64,000 bases of DNA. Source: Frateuria terrea (GTDB lineage: Bacteria; Pseudomonadota; Gammaproteobacteria; Xanthomonadales; Rhodanobacteraceae). Position 1 is the first letter of the stretch. Each line of letters starts with the position of its first letter. Below the pieces are notes generated by a model. That model was not told where the DNA came from, made no database searches, and saw only the letters and a list, made by a program, of their open reading frames with translations. Where the stretch lies: assembly GCF_900115705.1 (NCBI RefSeq), contig NZ_FOXL01000004.1, positions 1 through 64,000 on the forward strand, given 5' to 3'. This document shows positions 28,354 through 36,574 of the stretch, one piece after another. Position numbers and translations under genes: made by a program.

Positions 28354-29337
28354 ATGCGGGCGATGACGCTCGACCGGATCGGGCACCCGCTGGTACTGCA
28401 CAAGCTGCCGGACCCCGAGCCGGGGCCCGGCGAAGTCCGCTTGCGGGTCGAGGCCTGCGGCGTGTGTCGCACCGATCTGCACGTGGTCGATGGCGAGCTT
28501 CCGGACGTGACGCCGCCGCTCGTGCCGGGGCATGAGGTAATCGGCAAGGTCGACCGGCTCGGCACCGGCGTCGGCCGCTTCGGGCTTGGCCAGCGGTTGG
28601 GCGTGCCATGGCTGGGCTCGACCTGCGGCGTGTGCGATTACTGCCGCAGCGGCCGCGAGAACCTGTGCGATGCGCCAGGCTTTACCGGCTATACCCGACC
28701 CGGTGGCTTCGCCAGCCATCTGGTCGCACGGGCCGACTTCTGCATTCCCCTGGGCGAGGAGATCGATCCGGTCGCGACCGCACCGCTGCTGTGCGCAGGC
28801 CTGATCGGCTGGCGCGCGCTGTGCAGGACGGGAACGGCGAGGCGGATCGGCATCTACGGCTTCGGGGCCGCCGCCCACCTGATGACCCAGGTCGCGCGGC
28901 ACCAGGGCCGGCGGGTGTATGCGTTCACCCGTGCGGGCGACCTGGCGGCGCAATCGTTCGCCCTGTCGCAAGGCGCGGCCTGGGCGGGCGATGCCGCGGC
29001 TGCCGCACCCGAGCCGCTCGATGCGGCGATCATCTTCGCGCCGGCGGGTGAGCTCGTGCCGCTGGCGCTCGCGGCCGTACGCAAGGGGGGGCGGGTCGTG
29101 TGCGGCGGCATCCACATGTCCGACATCCCGGCGTTTCCCTACCGGCTGTTGTGGGAGGAGAGGGAACTGGTGTCGGTCGCCAACCTGACGCGGGCCGATG
29201 CCCACGCCTTCTTTGCCGAGGCGGGCCGCGCGGACGTCCATGCCGCGATCCGGCGCTACCGGCTGGACGCGGCGAACGAGGCGCTCGAAGACCTTCGCCA
29301 CGGGAACCTCAGCGGAGCGGCCGTGCTGGTGCCGTAA
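28354..29337 (+). CDS. zinc-dependent alcohol dehydrogenase
   Basis: 327 residues, MDR superfamily. Catalytic zinc residues are visible in CGVCRTDLH and PGHEVIG; the structural zinc has four Cys in CGVCDYCRSGRENLC. The nucleotide-binding motif is GIYGFGAAAHL. Length and motifs match the AdhA-type subgroup. Oxidation/reduction of short alcohols and aldehydes would help recycle NADH in fermentation. A second ATG at 28363 is possible. Confidence 0.9.
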   Translation: MRAMTLDRIGHPLVLHKLPDPEPGPGEVRLRVEACGVCRTDLHVVDGELPDVTPPLVPGHEVIGKVDRLGTGVGRFGLGQRLGVPWLGSTCGVCDYCRSGRENLCDAPGFTGYTRPGGFASHLVARADFCIPLGEEIDPVATAPLLCAGLIGWRALCRTGTARRIGIYGFGAAAHLMTQVARHQGRRVYAFTRAGDLAAQSFALSQGAAWAGDAAAAAPEPLDAAIIFAPAGELVPLALAAVRKGGRVVCGGIHMSDIPAFPYRLLWEERELVSVANLTRADAHAFFAEAGRADVHAAIRRYRLDAANEALEDLRHGNLSGAAVLVP

Positions 29338-29446
29338 CCAACGGTAGCCACGCTGTTACCGACCGTTACACAGGGTTGCAGGGCCGTCGTCGTGCGGTGG
29401 CAATGGCGGGCTAGTCTGGCCGTGTCCCGCCTCTCCGGAAACCGCC

Positions 29447-30169
29447 ATGAACGCCCTTGCCACGCAGACTTCGTTTCCCCCTTACAGCCCGCAGTCCCAG
29501 GCGATGGCCGTGGCGGGCCCGATCGACATCGACCAATTGTCCAGGCACGTTCAGATCCTGCGCCGGAAGCTTGCGCCCGGACAGCACGCTTACCGGGCGG
29601 GACAGTCGTTCCACGCCATCTACCTCGTCCACGCCGGCTTCCTCAAAACCTGCGAGCTGTCCGAGGACGGACGCGAGCGGGTCACCGGCTTCCGCATGCG
29701 CGGCGACCTGGTGGGTGTCGAGTCGATCGGGCTTGCCCATTATTCGTGCGACGTGGTGGCGCTGGACGACAGCGAGATCTGGGAGTTGCCCTATCCGCCG
29801 GTGATGCACGCGTGCCTGTACATGCCCGAGCTGCAGAGCCGCCTGACCGCGGCGCTGGCCGAGGAGATCCGCAACGACCGGGCCTGGATGCTGGCCCTGG
29901 GCACGCTCTCGGCCGAGCAACGCGTGGCCGCTTTCCTGCTGGACATGGCCAGGCGGCACCTGCGGCTGGGCTTCAGCGCGCGGCACTTCCTGCTGCGCAT
30001 GGGGCGCGCCGATATCGCAAGCTTCCTGGGGCTCAAGCACGAGACCGTGACCCGCGCGCTGACCAGGCTCGACCGGCTCCAGTGCATCGAAGTACAGCGG
30101 CGCGAGATCCGCCTGCTCGATGCGGACGGGCTGCAACGCATGGCAGGGCAGGGCGAAACCATCCATTGA
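29447..30169 (+). CDS. Crp/Fnr-family transcription regulator without Fe-S cysteines
   Basis: 240 residues: cyclic-nucleotide-binding-like beta roll (about 35-125), dimer helix (140-165), winged helix-turn-helix (180-225). The recognition helix reads HETVTR (198-203), retaining the Glu and Arg that FNR uses on TTGAT half-sites, with Thr for FNR Ser. Cysteines are at 69, 101, 123 and 213 only; the N-terminal CxxC...C cluster and the central fourth ligand of FNR are absent, so oxygen is not sensed by an FNR-type [4Fe-4S] cluster. It is a good candidate for the factor binding the island boxes. No clear box precedes it; TAGTCT at 29412 may be its -10. Confidence 0.9.
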   Translation: MNALATQTSFPPYSPQSQAMAVAGPIDIDQLSRHVQILRRKLAPGQHAYRAGQSFHAIYLVHAGFLKTCELSEDGRERVTGFRMRGDLVGVESIGLAHYSCDVVALDDSEIWELPYPPVMHACLYMPELQSRLTAALAEEIRNDRAWMLALGTLSAEQRVAAFLLDMARRHLRLGFSARHFLLRMGRADIASFLGLKHETVTRALTRLDRLQCIEVQRREIRLLDADGLQRMAGQGETIH

Positions 30170-30176
30170 GGGGCGA

Positions 30177-32210
30177 TCAGATCGGCCGGGCCTCCAGCGC
30201 CTGCGCCAAGGCCTCGCCCAGCTGATCCACCCGGTAGGGTTTGCGCAGCAGCCGGACACCGTCCGGCAGGGCTTGCTCTGCGCCATCGGTGGCGTGTTCG
30301 TAGCCGGAGGCCAGCAGCGCGGGCAGCCCCGGGCGCAGGCGCCGGGCCTCGCGCACCAGTTGGAACCCGGTCGTGTCGTTGGCCAGGGCGACGTCCGAGA
30401 ACACCAGTCGAATTCCGGCATCGCTGCGCAGCAGCGCCAATGCCTGCGTGGCATCCACGGCCTCCAGCGTGTCGTAGCCCAACGAGTGCAGGAAGCGCAC
30501 GGCCACCCGGCGCACACCAGGTTCGTCCTCGACCACCAGCACCCGCGCATGCCCAGGGCTGATGCTGCCGGCGGTGCGGGCCTCACCGGCGTCTTCCGCG
30601 GGCGGCGCCGTGGGCAGCAGGATCTCCACGCGCGTTCCGCGATCCGGTTGGCTGCCGATCGTCAGGCGTCCGCCCGATTGCCGGACGAAGCCGTAGACCA
30701 TGCTCAGTCCCAGGCCGCTGCCCTTGCCGGCATCCTTGGTGGTGAAGAAGGGCTCCAGTGCATGGTCGAGTACTTCCTGCGGCATGCCGGTGCCGGTGTC
30801 TTCGACCAGGAATGCCACGTACCGCCCCGGCGGCAGGCCGCCCGCCTCCCCGGCGACGATGTCGCGCTCGCGGGCGCTGATGCGCAGCGAGCCGCCCTCG
30901 GGCATGGCGTCACGCGCGTTGATCGAAAGATTGACCAGCGCCGTCTCCAGTTCCCCGGGGTCGGCATAGACCGCGGGAACATCGTCCGGACAATCCAGGC
31001 TTACGTGGATGCGGGCGCCAAACGTGCGCGTCAGCATCTCCTGCACGTCGCCAAATATCTGTTGCGGCCGCACGCCACGCGGACTCAGCGCGCGGTGGCG
31101 CGAGAAGCCCAGCAGCTTGCGGGTCAGGTTGATGCAGCGGTCGACCGCCCGGGAGGCACTGTCGATCAGCTCGCGGGCATCGGCGATCTGGCTGTACTCG
31201 GCGTCGAGGATCTGCAGGTTGCCCGAGACGATGGTCAGCAGGTTGTTGAAGTCGTGTGCGATGCCGCCGGTAAGCTGGCCCAGCGCGTCGAGCCGTTGTG
31301 CGTGGGCAAGCTGCTCGTCGCTGCGGCCGCGCTGGATGGCCGCGGCAAGCATGTTGGCGGCCAGTTGCAGGAAGTGGCGCTGGTCGCTGTCCAGGTCGGC
31401 CGGTTCGCGGATGAGCGCCAGCAGCGCGCCGGTGACGCGGTGCCGGTCCAGCAGCGGCAGGATGGCTGCATCGGCGAAACCGTGCGTGGCGAGTGCTGCC
31501 CGCACGGCGGGCAGTTCGTCCGCGGGCGCCTGCGTCATCATCCAGGCATCCGTGCGCTGCCTCTGCGTCAGGTGAGCGATCAGCTGATCGCGCGCGAAGG
31601 CGTCCGCCATGGCGTCGATCAGTGCGGGTCCCAGGCCGCTGGCCGAACGGATCGGCAGCGCGTTGCCACCGGGCAGGCCCACGGCGACAGCCACGCCGTC
31701 GACCTCCAGTGCCTGGGCGATCAGGGCGGACACCTCGACACGGAGCGACGCGTCGCGGCCGGATTCGAGCACCAGCCGGCCCAGCTCGGCCAGGTAGCCG
31801 TCGCGGCGCGCACGCTCCAGCGCCTGCCGCGCCCGCTGTGTTTCGGAGATATCGCGTATGGACGCGGCATAGAGGCCGCTGCCGACCGGACTCAGGGCGA
31901 TCTCCATCGGAAAGGTCCCGCCGTCGCGGCGTACCCCGGTCAGTTCGTAGCCTGCACCCATCGGGCGGACGCGGGGATGGGCCATGTAGCGCGCTCGGTG
32001 CGCCACGTGCGCGGCCCGCGCGGCCTCCGGCAGCAGTTTTTCCACCGGCTGGCCGACCAGCTCTTCGGGCGGGTAGCCGAACAGCCGCTGGGCCTGCGGA
32101 TTGACCAGTACGACATCGCCCGTCGGATCGACCACCACCATCGCGTCGGGGGCCGTTTCGAAGAGCGTGCGGTAGAGGTCTTCATTGCCGGTGACGCGAA
32201 CGGACGGCAT
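30177..32210 (-). CDS. PAS-GAF hybrid sensor histidine kinase with receiver domain
   Basis: 677 residues, no membrane segments. Order: PAS (about 10-120), GAF-like (145-300), HisKA with GGIAHDFNNLL phosphorylation site, HATPase (NARDAMPEGG, DTGTGMP, GSGLGLSMVYGF), and a C-terminal receiver with Asp in LVFSDVAL. In the PAS domain His68 falls, by ungapped comparison from memory, where FixL carries its heme His; FixL Arg220 is Tyr here. Heme sensing is therefore only a possibility. The start ATG at 32210 has AGGAG overlapping the stop of the response-regulator gene. Confidence 0.92.
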   Translation of the reverse strand: MPSVRVTGNEDLYRTLFETAPDAMVVVDPTGDVVLVNPQAQRLFGYPPEELVGQPVEKLLPEAARAAHVAHRARYMAHPRVRPMGAGYELTGVRRDGGTFPMEIALSPVGSGLYAASIRDISETQRARQALERARRDGYLAELGRLVLESGRDASLRVEVSALIAQALEVDGVAVAVGLPGGNALPIRSASGLGPALIDAMADAFARDQLIAHLTQRQRTDAWMMTQAPADELPAVRAALATHGFADAAILPLLDRHRVTGALLALIREPADLDSDQRHFLQLAANMLAAAIQRGRSDEQLAHAQRLDALGQLTGGIAHDFNNLLTIVSGNLQILDAEYSQIADARELIDSASRAVDRCINLTRKLLGFSRHRALSPRGVRPQQIFGDVQEMLTRTFGARIHVSLDCPDDVPAVYADPGELETALVNLSINARDAMPEGGSLRISARERDIVAGEAGGLPPGRYVAFLVEDTGTGMPQEVLDHALEPFFTTKDAGKGSGLGLSMVYGFVRQSGGRLTIGSQPDRGTRVEILLPTAPPAEDAGEARTAGSISPGHARVLVVEDEPGVRRVAVRFLHSLGYDTLEAVDATQALALLRSDAGIRLVFSDVALANDTTGFQLVREARRLRPGLPALLASGYEHATDGAEQALPDGVRLLRKPYRVDQLGEALAQALEARPI

Positions 32211-32214
32211 GGCG

Positions 32215-32934
32215 CTACTCCTGGCGTACCGTGTCGCTGAAGATGTAGCCGGCCCCACGCACGGACTTGATGAGGACGGGAGCGGCCGGGTCCGATTCGA
32301 TCTTGCGACGCAGGCGACCGATCTGCACGTCCACGGCGCGGTCGTAGGGACCCGCGTCCCTGCCGTAGAGGTGGTTCATCAGCTCGTCGCGCGAAAGCAC
32401 CCGGTTAGCGTGCGTCACCAGCACCCGCAGCAGCCCGTACTCGCCGCTGGTCAGCGGCACGCAGTCGCCGGAGGGTGAGGTGAGGGACCGGCTGTCGAGT
32501 TCGAAACGGTAGCCGGCGAACCGGTAGACCGCAGGCTGCGATGCCGTCTGGCGCGGACGCTCGCCTGCGCGGCGCAGCACGCTGCGGATGCGCGCCAGCA
32601 GCTCGCGCAACTCGAAGGGTTTGGTGACGTAGTCGTCCGCGCCCACTTCCAGCCCCACGATGCGGTCGACCGAATCGCCGCGCCCGGTGACGATGATGAC
32701 CGGACCGTGCCAGTGCTCGTGCAGGTGCCGGGTCAGCTCCAGGCCGTCCTCGCCGGGCAGGCCGAGGTCCAGCAGGACAAGGTCGATCGCGACGGTGGCG
32801 AGCAGCCCAAGCATGGCGTTGCCGTTGCCCACCGTGCTCGTCTGGAAACCCTGCGCGGAGAGATAGCGCTTGAGCAGCGCCGAGATTTCCATGTCGTCGT
32901 CGACCACCAGCAGGTGCGCCTGCCGGAAGGACAT
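32215..32934 (-). CDS. OmpR-family response regulator
   Basis: 239 residues from ATG 32934 (GTG at 32964 or 32997 would lengthen it). Receiver domain with acidic pocket VVDDD, phospho-acceptor Asp in LVLLDLGLPGEDG, conserved Thr in VTGRGD and Lys in VTKPF. C-terminal winged helix with RAVDVQIGRLRRKIE and VRGAGYIF. The kinase gene follows after 4 bp, so they are a cognate pair. Upstream DNA is AT-rich and may hold the promoter. Confidence 0.93.
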   Translation of the reverse strand: MSFRQAHLLVVDDDMEISALLKRYLSAQGFQTSTVGNGNAMLGLLATVAIDLVLLDLGLPGEDGLELTRHLHEHWHGPVIIVTGRGDSVDRIVGLEVGADDYVTKPFELRELLARIRSVLRRAGERPRQTASQPAVYRFAGYRFELDSRSLTSPSGDCVPLTSGEYGLLRVLVTHANRVLSRDELMNHLYGRDAGPYDRAVDVQIGRLRRKIESDPAAPVLIKSVRGAGYIFSDTVRQE

Positions 32935-33041
32935 CTCTCGCTTGTCAGGATGCTGTGCTGACACGAAAGCCCCCAATGGTGTGAGGGAATGGCGCACGAG
33001 CGCGCCGAAAGCAACAAACGCCCACTCCTGGGCAAAACCTT

Positions 33042-33063
33042 CCCTTTTATACCAATAAATATA
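33042..33063 (-). promoter_or_regulatory. AT-rich putative promoter of the response regulator
   Basis: On the minus strand TATATT (33063-33058) and TATAAA (33051-33046) occur in otherwise GC-rich DNA, about 110 bp before the likely start codon. A clear -35 was not found. TTGAT and GTCAA half-sites occur at 33076-33094 but with the wrong spacing for an FNR box. Confidence 0.35.
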
Positions 33064-33104
33064 CCCCGCGCGAACTTGATTAAGTAGACGTCAAAACGCC
33101 CGGA

Positions 33105-33118
33105 TTGATCCGCGTCAA
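33105..33118 (+). promoter_or_regulatory. FNR-type box for USP 6
   Basis: TTGATCCGCGTCAA, exact match; CACGCT (33141-33146) follows after 22 nt. Confidence 0.72.
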
Positions 33119-33177
33119 CAAGCCTGGGTACGTGCCGCGCCACGCTGGTACCCCGTCCTCCGGACCGAGGCCCCCAG

Positions 33178-33969
33178 ATGTTCGAGCTGCTTGTCGATGC
33201 CGGTCCCCACGCGGGGAACCCCTTCATCGAGACGACGCTGGCGCTCGCCAAGCGCGTGAAAGCGTTCGCCTGTGGTTTCCAGGTGCTTCCGTTGCAGCCG
33301 CCGGTGGCGCTGTCCTTCGAAACGACTTTGCTCGAGGCGGAGGAACAGAGCGCGCGGGCACGTCGGGACTGGTGGCTGGGACAATGTGAGAGGCAGGGCG
33401 TGGAGGGAGACTGGGAAGTGCTTCGCGGCGACGTCGCTCCCGCGATTGCCAAGCGCTCGCGGCTGGCCGACCTGGTGTGCCTCGAAGTGTCCAGCGCAGG
33501 CGGCGCGCGCGACGTGCACTCACCCGAGCCTGACCGGGCGCTGGTACAGGCGGCAGGCCCGCTCCTGCTGGTGCCCTCGAGCTGGAGAGGGGCCATGGGC
33601 ACGCGCATCCTGGTGGCCTGGAACGGCTCGGCCGAGGCAGCCACGGCGATCCATGCGGCGCTGCCCCTGCTGACCCAGGCCACGGATGTCCACGTGCTCG
33701 ACGGTGAGCAGGCCTGCCTGCCGGGCATCACTCCCTCGCCGCTGCCGCTGCTTGCGTGGATGGCCAGGCAGGGCGTGCCGGCACAGTGGGAATCGCTAGA
33801 CCCTTCGCACCATCGCGAAGCGACGATCGCCGACAAGGCCAATCGTATGGGCGCCGACCTGCTGGTGATGGGCGCGTACGGTCGCCACTGGACGACCGCG
33901 CTGGGACGCAGTCGCCTGACCCAGGCGCTGCTCAGCCATATCGACCGGCCCATCCTTCTTGCGCACTGA
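33178..33969 (+). CDS. tandem-domain universal stress protein (USP 6)
   Basis: 263 residues. The C-terminal half has RILVAWNGSAEAATAIHAALPLL and MGAYGRHWTTALGRSRLTQALL; the G-9x-G pattern is altered (LGRS). The N-terminal half resembles that of USP 1 and USP 8 (WEVLRGDVAPAIAKRSRLADLV against [22 protein letters not shown]), so these three form a subfamily. Monocistronic behind its own FNR-type box. Confidence 0.9.
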   Translation: MFELLVDAGPHAGNPFIETTLALAKRVKAFACGFQVLPLQPPVALSFETTLLEAEEQSARARRDWWLGQCERQGVEGDWEVLRGDVAPAIAKRSRLADLVCLEVSSAGGARDVHSPEPDRALVQAAGPLLLVPSSWRGAMGTRILVAWNGSAEAATAIHAALPLLTQATDVHVLDGEQACLPGITPSPLPLLAWMARQGVPAQWESLDPSHHREATIADKANRMGADLLVMGAYGRHWTTALGRSRLTQALLSHIDRPILLAH

Positions 33970-34026
33970 GCCTTGCGGTCCGGGAGGTTGCTTACCGGTA
34001 TCCCGCTGCGCCTCGGGCCGGGGCCG

Positions 34027-34449
34027 CTAGTGAAGCAGGTACTCCCGGATGCCGGCGCTGTCCACGCCTGTCAGATTGCGCCTGATCTCCCGGCTCACGC
34101 AGTGCTGCAGCGCCTTGTCCATCTGCCCGTGCAGCGCGCCCAGAAAGCGTGGGGCCGCGGCAATGACGAGCGTCTCGAAGCGCCGCTCCTCGTGTGCCTT
34201 GCGCAACGTGAGCGCCAGCATCGAAGCAAAGCGCGCGTTGGAGGCATCCTTGCGACGGGTGTGCGGCTCAATGGCGTGGCGGGCCGGTCCCATGCTTTCG
34301 TGGACCCGCGCCGGTCGCTCGGGGGCCGGGCCGGTATCGGCATAGGGATTGATGAAGCAGGCCGTTTCGGCCCACGGATCGTTGGACCTTTCGAACTCGA
34401 AGAGACGCGCCTTCACGCTGTCGGCGACCAGTACCCACGTCTTGTTCAT
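34027..34449 (-). CDS. host-attachment-protein family (baeRF-like) protein
   Basis: 140 residues starting MNKTWVLVADSVKARLFEF, the signature of the family named for Agrobacterium attachment proteins and related to eRF1-like domains. The start ATG at 34449 has GGGAGGGAG upstream. Most members lie in stress clusters and their real function is unknown; a ribosome-related role is suspected from the fold. Divergent from a CBS gene across an FNR-type box; TACCCT (34489-34484) is its predicted -10. Confidence 0.85.
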   Translation of the reverse strand: MNKTWVLVADSVKARLFEFERSNDPWAETACFINPYADTGPAPERPARVHESMGPARHAIEPHTRRKDASNARFASMLALTLRKAHEERRFETLVIAAAPRFLGALHGQMDKALQHCVSREIRRNLTGVDSAGIREYLLH

Positions 34450-34510
34450 GGCTCCCTCCCGCCAGGCGGTGACATGCAGGCGAAGGGTAGTAACGCAGGC
34501 GGTCGTCCAG

Positions 34511-34524
34511 TTGATCCTGGTCAA
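34511..34524. promoter_or_regulatory. shared FNR-type box, attachment-family protein / CBS
   Basis: TTGATCCTGGTCAA, exact. Rightward GATCCT (34546) and leftward TACCCT (34489-34484), both after 21 nt. Confidence 0.75.
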
Positions 34525-34583
34525 CCGTTCTCCGCACGAGTGGCCGATCCTGCGGATGCCAGCAGCCACTGACAGGAGCCGCC

Positions 34584-35030
34584 ATGCGCGCTGTCGACAT
34601 CGGTACCCGGCGTGTGATCCAGGCTGATGCTTCCATGACCGTGACCGAGGCGGCCGGCATCATGCGCAGGCACCAGGCCGGCAGCATCGTGGTCACTCGC
34701 GGAGAGGATGGCCGCACCCTGCCGGTGGGCATCGTCACCGACCGGGACCTGGTCACCCGGGGCATTGCCGCGCACTTCGATCCGGCCACCACGGCGATCG
34801 AGTGCATCATGTCGGCGCCCTTGCTGTGCTGCCATCCGGAGGCCACCCTCGACGAGATCGTGGACACGATGCAGGAGCGCGGCGTCCGTCGGCTGCCGTT
34901 GGTCGACCCGTCGGGCGCGCTGGTCGGCATCGTGAGCACGGACGACGTGCTGGTGGCGCTCGCGGCGCTGGCCGACCGCGTCAACCAGACGCTCAACGTC
35001 CAGCCGACGCTCGATCGTGCCTATCTCTAG
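34584..35030 (+). CDS. CBS-domain-pair protein (CBS 1)
   Basis: 148 residues made of two CBS motifs (ASMTVTEAAGIMRRHQAGSIVV and ATLDEIVDTMQERGVRRLPLV), each ending in GIVTDRDL or GIVSTDDV. CBS pairs bind adenosine ligands such as AMP or ATP. It is followed after 8 bp by the AMP/thymidine-phosphorylase-like gene, a context in which AMP sensing would make sense. Confidence 0.92.
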   Translation: MRAVDIGTRRVIQADASMTVTEAAGIMRRHQAGSIVVTRGEDGRTLPVGIVTDRDLVTRGIAAHFDPATTAIECIMSAPLLCCHPEATLDEIVDTMQERGVRRLPLVDPSGALVGIVSTDDVLVALAALADRVNQTLNVQPTLDRAYL

Positions 35031-35038
35031 GAGGCCCC

Positions 35039-36574
35039 GTGCCCGCCGTGCCATTGCCTGATCTGCCGTTCCCGCCCGAACGGCTGCGCCCGCGCCGCAT
35101 GGGCATTGATACCGGTGGCGAGCACGTGGTCTATCTCCTGCATGGGGCTCCGGCATGCCACGGCGAGGGCTTCGGGCCGCACTCGCGGCTGCAGTTGAGC
35201 GTGGGCAGCCGCCGCGTGATGGCCACGCTTGCGATCGTGCAAGGCGGCGCGCTGGCGGCTGACGAGATCGGCTTGTCCGAATCGGTGTGGTTACACCTGC
35301 AACCCACCACGCATGAGCGCGTGAGCCTGTCCCACCCGCCGAGTGTCGAGTCGTTGCCGAGCGTCCGCGCCAAACTCTACGGACGGACCTTGTCCGAGGC
35401 CGAATTGCGCGCGATCGTCACCGACATCGCGGCGCAGCGTTACTCGAACATCGAAATGGCTGCGTTCATCGCCGGCTGCAGCGGCGACCATCTGGCGCTG
35501 GACGAGGTGGTCGCGCTGACCGGTGCGATGGTCGACACCGGTACCCGGCTTCGCTGGCCGGTCCCGGTCGTGGTGGACAAGCACTGCGTCGGCGGCCTCC
35601 CGGGCAACCGCACCACGCCGATCGTGGTCGCCATCGCCACCGCACTGGGCCTGACCATGCCCAAGACCTCCTCGCGGGCGATCACTTCCCCCGCGGGAAC
35701 AGCGGACACCATGGCGGTGCTGACGCCGGTGGACCTGGACATCGAGCGGATGCGCCGCACGGTCGAGCGTACGGGCGGGTGCATCGTGTGGGGCGGGGCG
35801 ATCAACCTGGCGCCGGTGGACGACACGCTGATCCACATCGAGCGTGCGCTGGACATCGACAGTCCCGGGCAACTGGTCGCTTCGATCCTGTCCAAGAAGA
35901 TCGCCGCCGGCTCGACGCACGTAGTGATCGACATGCCGGTCGGCCCGACCGCCAAGGTGCGTGAACCGCGCCAGGCCGGGATGCTCGAGCAGATGCTGCT
36001 CGCGGTGGCTGCCCGCTTCGGCCTCGGGCTGACGGTATTGCGGACCGACGGCCTGCAGCCGGTCGGGCGTGGCGTGGGGCCGGCACTGGAAGCGCGTGAC
36101 GTGCTGGCCGTCATGCAGAACCTGCCGTCACAGCCGCTGGACCTGCGCGAGCGTGCACTGGCGCTTGCGGCCGTCGTGCTCGAAACGGCGGGGCGCGCCG
36201 GGGCCGACACGTCGCTTGCGCTGGCGCGCGAGTGTCTGGACACCGGGCAGGCCTGGCGCCAGTTCCAGGCGATCTGCGAGGCCCAGGGCGGCCTGCGTAC
36301 TCCTGGCCTTGCGCCGTACCGGCATCCGGTGGTGGCGAGCACGTCCGGCAAGGTCGAGGGCATCGACAACCGGCGCCTGGCGCAGGCGGCCAAACTCGCG
36401 GGCGCTCCCTTTTCCCCGCTGGCCGGCCTGACCGTCGACGTGCGCGTGGGCGCCCCGGTGGTCCGCGAGCAGCCGCTCTTCACCCTGCATGCGCAGAGTC
36501 CCGGCGAAGTGGCCTACGCCATGGAATACGTCGCCCGGCATCCCGACATCGTCCGCATTGGTCCCGCCCCATGA
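35039..36574 (+). CDS. AMP/thymidine phosphorylase-like enzyme (archaeal AMP phosphorylase type)
   Basis: 511 residues from GTG 35039, with AGGAGG 4 nt upstream. It is longer than DeoA (about 440) by an N-terminal domain of about 85 residues, as in archaeal AMP phosphorylases and the so-called TP2 family. The phosphate/base loop reads KHCVGGLPGNRTTP and TSSRAITSPAGTADTM, which matches AMP phosphorylase far better than DeoA (KHSTGG, SGRGLGHTGGT). Expected reaction: nucleoside monophosphate plus phosphate to base plus ribose 1,5-bisphosphate, or the nucleoside equivalent. The PRPP-synthetase homologue overlaps its stop codon. Confidence 0.88.
   Translation: MPAVPLPDLPFPPERLRPRRMGIDTGGEHVVYLLHGAPACHGEGFGPHSRLQLSVGSRRVMATLAIVQGGALAADEIGLSESVWLHLQPTTHERVSLSHPPSVESLPSVRAKLYGRTLSEAELRAIVTDIAAQRYSNIEMAAFIAGCSGDHLALDEVVALTGAMVDTGTRLRWPVPVVVDKHCVGGLPGNRTTPIVVAIATALGLTMPKTSSRAITSPAGTADTMAVLTPVDLDIERMRRTVERTGGCIVWGGAINLAPVDDTLIHIERALDIDSPGQLVASILSKKIAAGSTHVVIDMPVGPTAKVREPRQAGMLEQMLLAVAARFGLGLTVLRTDGLQPVGRGVGPALEARDVLAVMQNLPSQPLDLRERALALAAVVLETAGRAGADTSLALARECLDTGQAWRQFQAICEAQGGLRTPGLAPYRHPVVASTSGKVEGIDNRRLAQAAKLAGAPFSPLAGLTVDVRVGAPVVREQPLFTLHAQSPGEVAYAMEYVARHPDIVRIGPAP

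Noticed and set aside
29341-29420. Possible regulatory box before the Crp/Fnr gene
   Set aside because: GTAAC/GTTAC repeats and a TAGTCT hexamer are present, but the sequence at box distance (TTGCAGGGCCGTCG) fits the consensus poorly, so autoregulation is not claimed.
33076-33094. TTGAT...GTCAA half-sites before the response-regulator gene
   Set aside because: The half-sites are 9 nt apart instead of 4, so they do not form an FNR-type box; kept only as a remark.
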